DNA from: Pseudorhodoferax soli
Lineage (GTDB): Bacteria > Pseudomonadota > Gammaproteobacteria > Burkholderiales > Burkholderiaceae_C
Assembly: GCF_003337555.1 (NCBI RefSeq)
Contig: NZ_QPJK01000013.1
Coordinates: forward strand, 62,001-126,000
Length of the DNA: 64,000 bases
Reading direction: 5' to 3'
The position numbers were made by a program, and so were the translations under genes. Below are positions 34,551-43,401 of this stretch, one piece after another (position 1 is the stretch's first letter; each line of letters starts with the position of its first letter). Under the pieces are notes generated by a model. The model did not search any database and had not been told where the DNA came from. It saw only the letters and a program-made list of their open reading frames with translations.

Positions 34551-35113
34551 TTGAGTGTCGATCCGAGTAGTTGGAGGAGCATGCGCACAGCGGCTGCGGC
34601 ACGCCGTCGTTATTCTAGGCTTGCCTCCGTGAACGAACGAGAGGCTCTGGCCGAGGCCAGCCTGCTGAAGGTGGAGCTCGCGCCACCGGAGTCCTGAGCG
34701 GCCTGCATCGCAGTGCTGCATGCCGATCTGGCGTGGCTTGCTCCTTCCTGCCCGGTCAAAGAGGCTGCTTGCTGCTATGGGGGCAAGCAGCCTTGCTTGA
34801 GCGCCGCGGAGAGACCTTCAGACTGGCCAAACGACGGCGTAAAGCGATTGGTGGACCTGTGCTCCATGGATCGGCTCTATTTGATGGGCGAATGCCGCCA
34901 AGCCGTACTGAAGACCGACCGCGAGCTCGTCTCTTGAAACTAGACGAAAAAGTGCGAGTCGGTCATTCGCCAAGCACTTATCGCGACGTTCAAACTGGAC
35001 TACTAGCCAAGCTTTGGCGAGTTGAGAGTCGAGGATCGGAGGGGCGTGAGCCATGTCGTGCCGAAGTTGCGATAATTGGTGTGGTGTTTAGACGGTGATC
35101 GGGTTTCGTCGCT
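34551..35113. other. Gap, no gene seen
   Basis: About 560 bases between the HU start and the 3' end of the winged-helix gene. Short overlapping frames on both strands have no recognisable content. The HU promoter must lie near 34560-34620 but I cannot pick clear boxes. Confidence 0.35.
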
Positions 35114-36691
35114 CTATTCTCTACCGCCGGTCAAAGGTGCGAGGGAGGTGGCATAGTGGTCCAGAAATGCAAACTCGGCTGCTGCCGCCTCCTCGAATCT
35201 GAACTTGCGTTCGTCAGGTGTCGTCCCGCTGCCGCGGTCCGCCGTGTAGAGGGATGCAGCAATAGCAGCTTGAGAAAAGGCGGCCATTCTCTGGAGTTTG
35301 ATGCTGGACTGCGTAAGGAAACCCAGAGGTACGTTGTACCGGTTCGCGCTGGGAACGGTCCATTGGTATGTCGCAGCACCGAAAACCCCTGGGATTAGGA
35401 GCACCTCAAAGCACTCGTGCTTTGGCAGGCAGGGGCTCAGGATGACGCGGCTGAATCCGGCCTCGAGCAGGTGACGTGCGCGTTTGACGAGGCGGTCACG
35501 GTTCTCGTCCTGTCGGCATGGCGCAACGACGATGATCTCAGGCGGCTCGGCGCGTGCATCTTGGAGGGCCACGCGCACGCCATGGAGCAGATCACGCACC
35601 AAACTCGTGCGGCCCCACAGGTCGGAGTCGGGAATCACCCAGAAGACCGCTGGGGGCAGGGCCGCCTTCGTACTCTTCTTGAGCTGTGGGAGAGCTTTGC
35701 GCAGTCCGTCCAGCAGCCGTGACTGGCACTTGGGCATGTAGAGGGCGCCAAGAAGAGCCTGGCTTCCGCCGCCGTCGTACACCTCGCCGTTGGCTTGGCC
35801 ATGCACCTCGTGCACGTACCGCCCGAAATCCAGGACAGGCGTCTTGCGCAGCCCGATCCGTCCGTCTGGCCGTATGACCGCGCTGCGTGCCTCGCCTGGG
35901 CCGGGCGTGGGCAGATAGCGGGCGAGCAGCTCATCGTCGAACCGATCCACAAACGCGCTCAGGTTGTCGGGGCGCGTGCTGAGGGCCGCGATGCGGTCTG
36001 CCGTCAGGGTGCGCACTTGCGAGCGCAGAGATTCCGGAAGAAGGTCGAGCTGGGCGTCGATCTCGAACTCGACGTTGCCATCAAGGTCGACTTCAAAGTG
36101 CACAGGCAACGGTACGCTGAACGGTCGCCCTGCACGGATCTCGTCGACCTTGTAGCAGGCATATGCGCGTCGCCGCACATCCTCCAGTTCGAAGCGCTCG
36201 ATGTCGATGAAGTGCTTGTGGAATGCCGCTTCTGCGCGCTCGAGCGTTCTACCCGCCTGCGGATCGTCTGCCCCCCACTTCAACTCCAGGGCGTTGTCCC
36301 AATAGTTGTTTGACAGGGCCTTGGGGAGTGGCGTGTAGCTCAGTAGCTCGAAGATAGGCCGGCTCTGCCGCTCCGCGATTCTTGTGAAGCGGGGCAGCCC
36401 GTCGGATGACGTGGCGAAGCGGGACTCGGCATAAGACGTCAAGGAAACGCGTCCGTTCGCCTCGCCCACAAGACCTTCTTCGCGCAGCACTTCCAACAGG
36501 TCGCGGAGCTCGCTGGCCGACAAGCCGAAGTACTCCCTCAGTGCGCTGACATCCAAGGGGCCGCTCAGGTGCAGCAACCGGACGGCGAAATCCGTCATGG
36601 CCGGAACCTGGCGGTCGATAGAGACATGGCAGCGGACGTTGAACAGCTGCGCTGGGATCGCGACGGCGACGGTGTTGAAACGCTCACGCAT
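35114..36691 (-). CDS. Winged-helix protein of unknown function, partner of the NERD-kinase-helicase protein
   Basis: A 525-residue protein I do not recognise. Residues about 32-85 read as a winged helix (FAVRLLHLSGPLDVSALREYFGLSASELRDLLEVLREEGLV). A middle region contains VHFEVDLDGNVEFEIDAQLDLLP and DRFDDELLARYLPTP. The C-terminal part alternates hydrophobic strands and helices (AVFWVIPDSDLWG, PEIIVVAPCRQDENRDRLVKRARHLLEAGFSRVILSP), like a Rossmann or flavodoxin-type alpha/beta domain. Its ATG lies 8 bases before the stop of the large upstream gene, so the pair is translationally coupled and presumably works together. It may be a sensor, regulator or effector subunit; nothing in it allows a firm choice. 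There are no membrane segments. Confidence 0.8.
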   Translation of the reverse strand: MRERFNTVAVAIPAQLFNVRCHVSIDRQVPAMTDFAVRLLHLSGPLDVSALREYFGLSASELRDLLEVLREEGLVGEANGRVSLTSYAESRFATSSDGLPRFTRIAERQSRPIFELLSYTPLPKALSNNYWDNALELKWGADDPQAGRTLERAEAAFHKHFIDIERFELEDVRRRAYACYKVDEIRAGRPFSVPLPVHFEVDLDGNVEFEIDAQLDLLPESLRSQVRTLTADRIAALSTRPDNLSAFVDRFDDELLARYLPTPGPGEARSAVIRPDGRIGLRKTPVLDFGRYVHEVHGQANGEVYDGGGSQALLGALYMPKCQSRLLDGLRKALPQLKKSTKAALPPAVFWVIPDSDLWGRTSLVRDLLHGVRVALQDARAEPPEIIVVAPCRQDENRDRLVKRARHLLEAGFSRVILSPCLPKHECFEVLLIPGVFGAATYQWTVPSANRYNVPLGFLTQSSIKLQRMAAFSQAAIAASLYTADRGSGTTPDERKFRFEEAAAAEFAFLDHYATSLAPLTGGRE

Positions 36692-39600
36692 GGACGATGC
36701 TCCGCTTCAGGTCCTTGGAGGGCACGAACTGTGCGTTGCCCTGGTCCGCGAGACGCTCGACCTCGTCGAGCACGCGCTTCATCGGCGTCGAGGTCCTTGT
36801 TCTCCACATGGACGATGAGCTGACGATCACGAGGCGGTCTTTTGCGCGGGACATCGCCACGTTGATCCGCTCGGGATCGGCCAGGAAGCCGATGTTCTCG
36901 TTCGTGTCATTGCGTACGACAGACAGGACGATGATCCGGTTCTCCTTGCCTTGGTAGCTGTCCACTGTGCCGACCGTGAATTGGTCGCGCAGTTTGGAGG
37001 CCCAATCGGCTTGCTCGAGCTTGCGGCGGATGAGGTCCCGCTGCGCGGCATACATGGCGATGATGCCGATGATCGGCTCGTCGTCGCGCCGCTCCTCCAT
37101 GACTTCCTGAATGAAGTCCGTCGAAGTAAGGATGGCGCGGACGACATCGACCACCGCAGCTGCCTCGGCCTCGTTGACCAACGCGCCTTCATGGGTGCCC
37201 GCTGCACGGTGGAAGCCGAGCCGAGCTTGGTCCTGGGTGTCGATCCAGACCACCTGCGAAGCGAGGAAGTCGGGCAGCATCGCGTACTCGTCACCTGGAG
37301 GCTTGCGACCGACTTCGAGCGCGTCGGCGTAGAAGCAATGCGAGACCAGCCGGTTGATGTGTTCTGCCATCCGGTACTGGACCCGCAGAGTCCGGCCGAC
37401 GGACTTGCCGTACTTTGAAGAGAAGGCTCTTTGAAAGTTGTTGATGCGGCGGAAGTCCTTGCGCGAGACGCCCAGCAACGCCGAGGCCTGCTCCTCGACA
37501 GCCCGAGGGTAGGAGGGTGGCAGTTGCAGGTGGTCACCGACCAACAGGACGCGCTTCCCCGCCTGCATTGCGACCACGAGCTCCATTGGGGAGGCGCGCG
37601 CCGCTTCGTCCACGATGACCCAATCGTAAGGTACTTCCGTGATGCCGAGCGCTTGCTTGCCGACGCCGACGCAGGTGCCCGCCACGATCTTGGAGGAGCG
37701 AGCGAGAAAGGAGGTGTAGTTGGAACGAGGGTTGCGCAGCACTTGGGCGAATTCGGTTGACAAGCGCGCAATCTGTTCGAGGCGGGCGCGCTTCGAAGGA
37801 CTCGGCGAACCGTTCTGCGTGGCCAACTCGTCCAACTTGGCCTCCAGCAAAGCCTTGAGGTGGCCAACATCGTTGGCGCTTGGCGGCGCTTCAATGCCGA
37901 ACTGACGCGCGGCCACCTCGGCGAACACCTCCCCGAGGCGCTTAAGATGCTCGGCCGCCGACGTATCCCCACCTTCGCCTTCTTCCACGGCAAGGGTCAG
38001 GCGCTCGATGCCTTGCATCAGGGGCCCCAACGTGATGTGAAGATCTGTAGCGGTTCGAACATACTCGGGAGGGAGACCCATGGCGACGCCGACGGCGCGT
38101 ACCCTTTCTTTGACCTCCGCATCGAAGCTCTCCCGGTAGCGTTGGCGCAGTGCGTCCTCCTGGATGCTGCGAAGTCCCGGAGACACCATCGACGGCAACC
38201 CGACGCGGACCATGGGTACCTCCATGCGCGAGGCCCGCAACGAATTGGACACCTTGAGCATCGCGTTGTTCACCGCTTCGTGCGATTGGCTGACGAGCAG
38301 GATGTTGCCGGCCAGACCGCGCGAGAGCAGCAGATGGACGAAAGACGCGATGAACTTGGTTTTGCCCGTGCCTGGAGGGCCCTGGAGGAGTGAGATGGGC
38401 CCAAACGACAAGGCTGTCCGCAGGGCCTCCTCCTGAGACGCGTTGAGCTCGTACTCTCCAAGGTCCTCCAGCACGATCGAAGCGTCTGGTTGCGGTGCTC
38501 GCTCCACCTCGGGGTCGAAGAAGTCGACCAGGGATGGAATGAGACCTCCGCCAGCCAGAACGCGCTTCATGGCCGCGACGCGTCGCTCCGAACCGACCTT
38601 CTCGAACGTGCCACGTACATGGAGGGTGTCGCCCGGCTTCGGGGCGAACAGCATGCTTTTGGAGCGCACCTTCATCAGGTCTCGTCCCAGGTCTGGCGAT
38701 ACCCTGCCGATGGTGAACCAGCGTTCGTTGCCGTCGCTCACGTCGAGGCGCCGTTCCAACAACTCGATGGTCTCACCCTCCGTGAAGTCGAGAACACCAC
38801 CTTCACAGTCGTAGGGGATGAGCCACTCGCCACTTCCTGGGGGCACTTGCTTGACGCCGGTCCGCACGGTAATCGTGGTGACGTTCATCTCATCGGTGTC
38901 GGCCAATGCTGTCCAGAAGGCTCGGGCTGTCATCGCGTGCAGCAGTGCCGCGTCGGCTTGCCGTGCGTAGGGGTCTCTGGCACGCCCGTCGGTTGATCCG
39001 CCCGCCTCCAAATCGTCAGGGACACGCGCGCGGTACAACTGGAACAGCAGGCCTGCCAGGGTGTCGGCGTTGTGCTCCTCGCCGAACGCAACCTGGATCT
39101 CAGCGTTCAACGTGAAGTTCTTGCGGCGAAATGCACTGACGAAATCGATGTGATCGATCTCCTTGACGGCGGCGTCGAGCACAGCCTCTTGAGCTGGGTC
39201 GTACATGATGTACAGCTCCTGCTTTGTGCCGACGACGTAGAAGCGCACATGACCAGTCTCTGCATGCAGTGTCGCGCGCACGGAGAACTCGCCGTGGTTG
39301 GAGATCAGATCCAGCGATGGGGGGCCACCTCGGCCGCGCCGCTTGAGCGTGGCCTTGAAGGACGCAGGCGCGCGGGACTTGGGGTGAAGCTCGTCCTGCA
39401 GCGTTTCCGCCAACAGGTCCAAGGGAGGTGGAGTGTCCACCAAGTCGAGTGCGCGTGCGATGTCGCTGCGGGTGCTGGAAAACTCCTCAGGGATGAGGTC
39501 AAGGACCAAGGCGCACACGGCGAACGCATCGCGGTGCAAGGGCGACGCCCCTTCCAGTGCTGGTGGCACCGCGCCGATGGTGATGCCTTCGTCGCCGTCG

Positions 39601-41555
39601 GCGCTCAGATCGGGAATGTCCACCAGTACGACGCCAGGCGCCTCGCCATCGGCCGTTTGCGGGACGACGATGTTGTCTGCTTTGACATCGCCATGGGAAA
39701 GTCCGAGGACATGGAGCCGCCGAACCGCGTTCAGAAGCGCCAGCGCCAGCATCGCCCGCAACCGTCCGTCGCTGTTGGCTTCCAACCACTCGGCAAGCGT
39801 GGAGCCTTCGATCCATCGCGTGACCAGCATCAGACCGAATGGACTCAGGCCAAAGTCCAGGACCTCAGGTGATGCGTCGAAGCCGGATTGGCGCAGTGAT
39901 CGCGCCTGTTGAAGGAACGCCAGGAGGCGCAGGTTGCGTGCCGGGTACTTCTGGTCGTACTTGAGCTGGGGCCAGCACTTGACCAGGACACGCACTCCAT
40001 CCCGTTCCGACTCGTAGACCGTCTTCGTTGACGCCGGCGAGATCATGCGTTTGCACTGGAGGGTCATGGGGCTGGCTGTGGTGTCGTACCCGTCGAAATC
40101 TGCCTCGCAGATGTCGGGGCCGAACTCCACAGCCAGGCAGGCGTTGAGTGCGTCCAGCGCGTCGGATGCGCTGCGGTAGCGTGCAGCTGGGTCAAGGCTC
40201 ATGGCTTGTGCGTACCATGGCGCGAGAGCGGGGACGTTGAGCGTTGCGGTACCGTCGTAGACAGGCACTTGGTTGCGTCGCTCAAGTTCGCGGCCTTCCA
40301 TCAACTCGTAGACCAACACCCCAAGTAGGAATGCATCGCGTGCGAAGGCGTCGGTGGTGCGCGCCTCCTGGCGACCGCCTCCATCTTCGGGTAGGTCGAT
40401 GGAACCCGTTTCAAGCTCGATCCGGTGAACCCCCACGGTGTGGGCTTGGGGCACGCGGGCTGCTGCAAACGTTGACAGGATGACGCGGGAGGGCTCCAGC
40501 ACCCAGAGCGTGCGCCTGGTGATGTCCCGGTGGGCGATCCCGAGTGCGTGCAGCTTGGAAAAGCGCGCCAGGATGCTTTTGGCAAGGGCGCGCCTGTCCA
40601 GCTCGTCCATGTCGGCGTTGCGTGCCAGATGCTCGCCGAGTCGCTCAATGCCAGCGGGTAGGCGGTATGCTTCGACGAAGTTCGTGGTGATGTCGTCCGC
40701 GGTCGCAGAGCCGATGGGTTCGAGCAGGTCTTCGTGCAGATCCGATGCCTGAACACGGAGCTGCTCGTTCAGCCGCAGCTCTCGCAGCCCGATTGTTTGG
40801 CGCTCGACCGTGGAGGTGCCGCCCGCAGCAAGCACCTCGAAGTTCCACTTGCGTAGCAGCGCTTTGGAGCTTCTGCTCTCCTGGTGCTCGGCGAGAAACT
40901 CCGACCAGATCTTGCGCGGGTGGACGTAGTCCGCGTGGTCGTCGATCTGCTCGAAACCGTACAGCACGGTGCGGCGCCGGAGCACTGCAGGGTTGTTGGA
41001 CGAGAAGATGGCGTTGTACTGCTGCCTGTTTTGCAGGGGGTCCGCCGACCGATAGAGGAAGTTGGGCGGCGTGTCGGGGAAACGCTTCTTGTAGCGGCCG
41101 ACGTCGGTCGCGACATGCACGAACTCGTTGAGCGTGGAGACAAAGCGGCGTTGCTCGTCAGGAAATCTGACCAGGCGGCATTTGGGATGGCACAGGACAA
41201 CAAGCGTTTCGATGAAGGGAATCTTCATCGTGGGGTACTTCTCGCGGATGAAGCTCTTCAGCGCCCGAACCTTGTTGTCCGTCACCTCGACCGGTGAGGG
41301 CGTCGCGTAGCCGCGGTGGAACCACTGGCCAGAGGAGTACTCGATGTCGCCAGACCAGTTCTTCAACTCGACCACCAGGATCCGGTTTGTGGTCAGAAGC
41401 AACAGGTCGATATCCAGCGGCAGTTTGGAGCCGCGGGTGAGCAGCCGAAAAGCTGCGTAGGCGCCCCAGGTATCCGGCAGCTTGGTCTCGAGTTCGCGCA
41501 GCGTGGCGTGCTCCACCTCCAAGACTCCCCGGGCGCTGAGGTAGTTGATTCGCAC
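36684..41555 (-). CDS. NERD domain - two kinase-like domains - SF1 helicase fusion, candidate defence protein
   Basis: A 1623-residue protein; I take the GTG at 41555 as start because GGGAGG lies 8 bases upstream. In order: a NERD nuclease-related domain (residues about 5-130, with LDIDLLLLTTNRILVVELKNW supplying the D...ExK pattern); a first kinase-like domain (about 210-470) with AHRDITRRT near 342 but no DFG; a second (about 530-760) with SHGDVKADN near 621 and VDIPDL; a linking region; and an SF1 DNA2/Upf1-type helicase from about 1040, with GPPGTGKT near 1057, DEAA near 1315, QYRM near 1391, DSYQGKEN near 1533 and NVAMSRAKDRL. NERD-kinase pairs are known in PglW of BREX/Pgl defence, and such helicases occur in several defence systems. 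Coupled to a winged-helix gene. A DNA-targeting, phospho-regulated antiphage complex is the best guess. Confidence 0.88.
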   Translation of the reverse strand: MRINYLSARGVLEVEHATLRELETKLPDTWGAYAAFRLLTRGSKLPLDIDLLLLTTNRILVVELKNWSGDIEYSSGQWFHRGYATPSPVEVTDNKVRALKSFIREKYPTMKIPFIETLVVLCHPKCRLVRFPDEQRRFVSTLNEFVHVATDVGRYKKRFPDTPPNFLYRSADPLQNRQQYNAIFSSNNPAVLRRRTVLYGFEQIDDHADYVHPRKIWSEFLAEHQESRSSKALLRKWNFEVLAAGGTSTVERQTIGLRELRLNEQLRVQASDLHEDLLEPIGSATADDITTNFVEAYRLPAGIERLGEHLARNADMDELDRRALAKSILARFSKLHALGIAHRDITRRTLWVLEPSRVILSTFAAARVPQAHTVGVHRIELETGSIDLPEDGGGRQEARTTDAFARDAFLLGVLVYELMEGRELERRNQVPVYDGTATLNVPALAPWYAQAMSLDPAARYRSASDALDALNACLAVEFGPDICEADFDGYDTTASPMTLQCKRMISPASTKTVYESERDGVRVLVKCWPQLKYDQKYPARNLRLLAFLQQARSLRQSGFDASPEVLDFGLSPFGLMLVTRWIEGSTLAEWLEANSDGRLRAMLALALLNAVRRLHVLGLSHGDVKADNIVVPQTADGEAPGVVLVDIPDLSADGDEGITIGAVPPALEGASPLHRDAFAVCALVLDLIPEEFSSTRSDIARALDLVDTPPPLDLLAETLQDELHPKSRAPASFKATLKRRGRGGPPSLDLISNHGEFSVRATLHAETGHVRFYVVGTKQELYIMYDPAQEAVLDAAVKEIDHIDFVSAFRRKNFTLNAEIQVAFGEEHNADTLAGLLFQLYRARVPDDLEAGGSTDGRARDPYARQADAALLHAMTARAFWTALADTDEMNVTTITVRTGVKQVPPGSGEWLIPYDCEGGVLDFTEGETIELLERRLDVSDGNERWFTIGRVSPDLGRDLMKVRSKSMLFAPKPGDTLHVRGTFEKVGSERRVAAMKRVLAGGGLIPSLVDFFDPEVERAPQPDASIVLEDLGEYELNASQEEALRTALSFGPISLLQGPPGTGKTKFIASFVHLLLSRGLAGNILLVSQSHEAVNNAMLKVSNSLRASRMEVPMVRVGLPSMVSPGLRSIQEDALRQRYRESFDAEVKERVRAVGVAMGLPPEYVRTATDLHITLGPLMQGIERLTLAVEEGEGGDTSAAEHLKRLGEVFAEVAARQFGIEAPPSANDVGHLKALLEAKLDELATQNGSPSPSKRARLEQIARLSTEFAQVLRNPRSNYTSFLARSSKIVAGTCVGVGKQALGITEVPYDWVIVDEAARASPMELVVAMQAGKRVLLVGDHLQLPPSYPRAVEEQASALLGVSRKDFRRINNFQRAFSSKYGKSVGRTLRVQYRMAEHINRLVSHCFYADALEVGRKPPGDEYAMLPDFLASQVVWIDTQDQARLGFHRAAGTHEGALVNEAEAAAVVDVVRAILTSTDFIQEVMEERRDDEPIIGIIAMYAAQRDLIRRKLEQADWASKLRDQFTVGTVDSYQGKENRIIVLSVVRNDTNENIGFLADPERINVAMSRAKDRLVIVSSSSMWRTRTSTPMKRVLDEVERLADQGNAQFVPSKDLKRSIVHA

Positions 41556-41786
41556 AGTTGAAACCTCCCGATGTCTTCTTGTTGACGTTCCAAATCGCTC
41601 GGAACGGCGGGCGAGGGCCCATGAGCCAACCGAAAAGCATACGGGATCTGCAATGCGCCGCCACCGTCCTGCGGTGGCGCTTCGCAGCCTGGGCCTGGAG
41701 CTGCTCCCTGAGACTGTTTCCCGGGCGCGATGCGCTGACCGGTCGTCCGCGCCAATCGCAGCCAGGAAGTCCTTCGTACTAGCTCC

Positions 41787-42053
41787 GCGCCAGACCTGGG
41801 ACATCTCCACCCAACTGCTGGAGGTACAAGGCCGGTTGCGCGCCGTTCCAGCCAGCGTATTGCACTCCAGTTCGCCACAGGAACGCTTGATGTTCGTTGT
41901 GCGCCACGGGATCTACAGCCCTTCGACGCAAGAGATGTGCGCGCTTCTTCAGGAGCGCATTGACGGGCGTAGTGCGATCAAGATCGGTGCTGGGCATGGG
42001 GTACCCTCGCCGACTACTGTGCCTACGCGACCGTAGGTTCTTCGCCTGGTACC
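41787..42053 (+). pseudogene. Possible remnant of a methyltransferase-like gene
   Basis: One frame reads RQTWDISTQLLEVQGRLRAVP, then LMFVVRHGIYSPSTQEMCALL and IDGRSAIKIGAGHGV. The last, IKIGAGHG, resembles the SAM-binding motif I of methyltransferases. After GTA (42001-42003) the sensible reading moves frame at two extra C bases and continues LADYCAYATVGSSPGTHLIYDW. No start codon or ribosome site is clear, and the product would be far shorter than an enzyme. The rest of the gap 41556-42063 shows no other gene. Confidence 0.35.
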
Positions 42054-42063
42054 CACCTGATCT

Positions 42064-42732
42064 ATGACTGGTATCCCCACAGAGACAAGCAAAGGCGTTG
42101 TCAACTTGGTGATCGAGCGCACAACCCGTGACGCCCGATTCGAGTTCAACCAAACACGGGCACAGAAATGGGTTTTCTGGATGACTACGGTATGCGTGGT
42201 ATCCGGTTGCCTGTTCGCGGTCCTTGCGGTGTTGGAGTGGGGAGTGCTGGCACACGTCGCCACCAGGCTCTTTTACGCTGCGTCTCTGCTGGTGGTTCTC
42301 TATCAGATCACCGTGCTCGCACACGAGCTCGTCAAGATGAGAAACCCAGAAAAGGAGGTCTCGCTACCTCTAGCGGATGAGTTGGATGCCAGCCTGCGCT
42401 TGATCCGCGAGTTGGCAGCGGTTGGGGTTGAGCAAGAGCTCGTTTACGCCCGGGCGATGTTTGAACGAAGCGCGTGTCAGTTGCGCGAGCGCATCGCTCT
42501 GATCGTCGGAGCGCTGGACAAGGTCGGATTGATTCCTCTCGGCGTCAGCGCCTTCCTGTCTTTCCTTAAATTCTCAGAGGGCGGTTCGGGTTTCGGGGCC
42601 TATGAATGGATCGGCATGGCCTTTGTCGGTCTGTACCTGTTCGCGGTTCGCATGCTGGGCGCCGCCCAATGGATGGAGGCCGTCGGTGAGATCTTCGGGC
42701 ATGCCATTGCCCTGAAGAAGAGCGAAGTTTGA
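42064..42732 (+). CDS. Hypothetical membrane protein, four predicted helices
   Basis: A 222-residue protein with two N-terminal membrane segments (WVFWMTTVCVVSGCLFAVLAV, near 37-57, and HVATRLFYAASLLVVLYQI, near 64-84), a polar middle with a long amphipathic helix (LDASLRLIRELAAVGVEQELVYARAMFERS), and two more segments (LIPLGVSAFLSFLKF and WIGMAFVGLYLFAVRML). No family is recognised and there is no ribosome site at ATG 42064. It lies between two large defence-type genes, so a membrane effector or sensor role can be considered but is not shown. The strand is opposite to both neighbours. Confidence 0.65.
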   Translation: MTGIPTETSKGVVNLVIERTTRDARFEFNQTRAQKWVFWMTTVCVVSGCLFAVLAVLEWGVLAHVATRLFYAASLLVVLYQITVLAHELVKMRNPEKEVSLPLADELDASLRLIRELAAVGVEQELVYARAMFERSACQLRERIALIVGALDKVGLIPLGVSAFLSFLKFSEGGSGFGAYEWIGMAFVGLYLFAVRMLGAAQWMEAVGEIFGHAIALKKSEV

Positions 42733-42922
42733 TGCCACTCCCGACTGTTCGTAGATCTGGTGCGCCGGGGAATTGATGTCGCCCAGTCTCGCTGCGCCGG
42801 GATCAATTGGTGCTGCGTGCGTGATCGTTGGATGCGCCCTTTTTCCTAGCGCTCTCAATGGACTGTTCGACGGTCGTCCGTCTCCATTAGACTGAAAGCC
42901 CATTTGTTACCGCATAACTTCT

Positions 42923-43357
42923 ATGAAGAACCGCCGTACCGCTGCAAAGTCGTTGATGGTTGAGCCCACTCAGACGCTGAAAGAGATTGATGTTGAGATC
43001 GCCAAGCTGAAAGAACGCGCGGCGACGATCGTGGCCCACGAGAAAGCAGGCGTCATTGATCGCATCAAGGAAGCAATTTCTTACTACAGCATCACGGCGG
43101 GCGAGTTGGGGTTCGGTGGTGCGCGGCCATCGCCCCGTCGTGTGAAGTCCGCCGGTGTCGCACCTTCAGGACAGGCGCCGGCAGAAGGTGCAGAGGTTTC
43201 TTCCTCGAAGGCGCCTGCCAAGAAGCCGCGGGCTGGCGCTGGCGGCATCAAGTTCAAGGACGACGCAGGCAATGCCTGGTCTGGCTTTGGTCCAAAGCCG
43301 AGGTGGTTCACAGAAGCACTGGCCAGTGGAAAGACGCCAGAGGAGCTCAAGGTCTGA
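42923..43357 (+). CDS. H-NS family nucleoid protein (Burkholderia type)
   Basis: A 144-residue H-NS-like protein. The N-terminal coiled coil (LKEIDVEIAKLKERAATIVAHEKAGVIDRIKEAI, residues about 19-52) serves oligomerisation. A Pro/Ala/Lys linker follows, and the C-terminal DNA-binding module reads IKFKDDAGNAWSGFGPKPRWFTEAL, with GFGPKP in place of the enteric GRGRTP. Such proteins bind AT-rich foreign DNA and silence it. ATG 42923 lacks a clear ribosome site; ATG 42956 is an alternative. Island-borne copies often moderate expression of the island's own cargo, here possibly the flanking defence genes. Confidence 0.88.
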   Translation: MKNRRTAAKSLMVEPTQTLKEIDVEIAKLKERAATIVAHEKAGVIDRIKEAISYYSITAGELGFGGARPSPRRVKSAGVAPSGQAPAEGAEVSSSKAPAKKPRAGAGGIKFKDDAGNAWSGFGPKPRWFTEALASGKTPEELKV

Positions 43358-43361
43358 CGCG

Positions 43362-43378
43362 TAGGCCCCATTGGCCTA
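43362..43378. terminator. Weak hairpin after the H-NS gene
   Basis: TAGGCC-CCATT-GGCCTA forms a perfect 6-bp stem with a 5-base loop just after the stop. Only TTCGTCTT follows, so termination would be weak. Confidence 0.4.
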
Positions 43379-43401
43379 TTCGTCTTGGGGCGCGGAAGGC
43401 G

